This document shows positions 5,130 to 5,199 of a stretch of 5,199 bases of DNA, in pieces. The position numbers and the translations under genes were made by a program. Source of the stretch: CAZSHX01 sp964606895. Lineage in GTDB: Bacteria; Bacteroidota; Ignavibacteria; Kapaibacteriales; UBA2268. The DNA is taken from positions 1-5,199 of the forward strand of contig CAZSHX010000121.1 in the NCBI GenBank assembly GCA_964606895.1. The letters are read 5' to 3'. The notes under the pieces are model-generated. The model did no database searches. It was not told where the DNA came from and was given only the letters and a program-made list of their open reading frames with translations. Within the stretch, counting starts at the first letter, position 1. Each line of letters starts with the position of its first letter.

Positions 5130-5199
5130 TCCAATTCTTTAGCTATTGAAATTGCCGCGATTGTTCCGTCTGCAACTGCTGTTGTTATCTGACGATATT
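5126..5199 (-). CDS. trxB: Thioredoxin reductase, C-terminal fragment (cut by window edge)
   Basis: The last 23 codons and the stop are visible, ending YRQITTAVADGTIAAISIAK and then ELD. This matches the C-terminus of bacterial thioredoxin reductases, where the YRQ segment and the AxGDG/AxADG stretch belong to the FAD-binding domain, followed by a helix that ends the protein. The enzyme uses NADPH and FAD to reduce thioredoxin in the cytoplasm. The active-site CxxC and nucleotide-binding motifs lie outside the window. The gene lies 88 nt upstream of the anchored thioredoxin in the same direction, a natural enzyme-substrate pair. A related ferredoxin- or other donor-dependent flavoprotein of the same fold cannot be excluded from this short piece. 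Confidence 0.85.
   Translation of the reverse strand, partial: YRQITTAVADGTIAAISIAKELD

Overview
This window has the character of a low-to-moderate G+C Bacteroidota/Ignavibacteriota-type (FCB group) genome. Three things suggest this: exact TAnnTTTG -7 boxes upstream of two genes, lipoproteins with short FTAC/LSAC lipoboxes, and A/T-rich start regions mostly without strong Shine-Dalgarno sequences. The assignment is an inference from style; nothing here fixes the genus. Every gene I can support lies on the minus strand, so transcription runs from right to left.

Right to centre (5199 to about 1720) is a thiol-redox and sulfur-type gene run. It opens with the last 23 codons of a thioredoxin reductase gene (5126-5199). 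Next comes an 88-nt intergenic stretch that holds a large nested palindrome overlapping a promoter-like -7 box. Then follow a membrane-anchored thioredoxin with a CMPC active site (4615-5037) and, 22 nt later, a TlpA/ResA-like thioredoxin-fold lipoprotein (4008-4592). After a 65-nt gap there is a 486-residue class V PLP enzyme of the cysteine desulfurase type (2482-3942), and 31 nt further a class I SAM-dependent methyltransferase (1854-2450). A hairpin followed by nine T residues on the minus strand (1720-1748) probably ends the unit. A workable reading is that NADPH electrons pass through the reductase to the anchored thioredoxin. The TlpA-like lipoprotein would handle thiols outside the membrane. 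The desulfurase-like enzyme and methyltransferase would act on sulfur or related chemistry and draw on reduced thiols. The functional link between the last two genes and the redox genes is inferred from co-orientation and spacing only.

Between 1351 and 1853 there is a 503-nt stretch with no credible gene. It holds the terminator, a second hairpin, a 15-nt segment resembling the 3' end of a tRNA-Ser gene, a short direct repeat, several perfect A/T-rich palindromes, and a promoter for the next gene.

Left (169-1350) is a complete subtilisin-family (S8) serine protease lipoprotein with an N-terminal I9-type propeptide. It has its own promoter and a strong intrinsic terminator (100-130). Positions 1-99 hold nothing I can identify.

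I see no CRISPR array, complete RNA gene or insertion sequence. I do not see a clearly undescribed system. The most interesting signals are the palindrome over the thioredoxin promoter, the unusual active-site motifs of the thioredoxin and the desulfurase-like enzyme, and the possible tRNA remnant.
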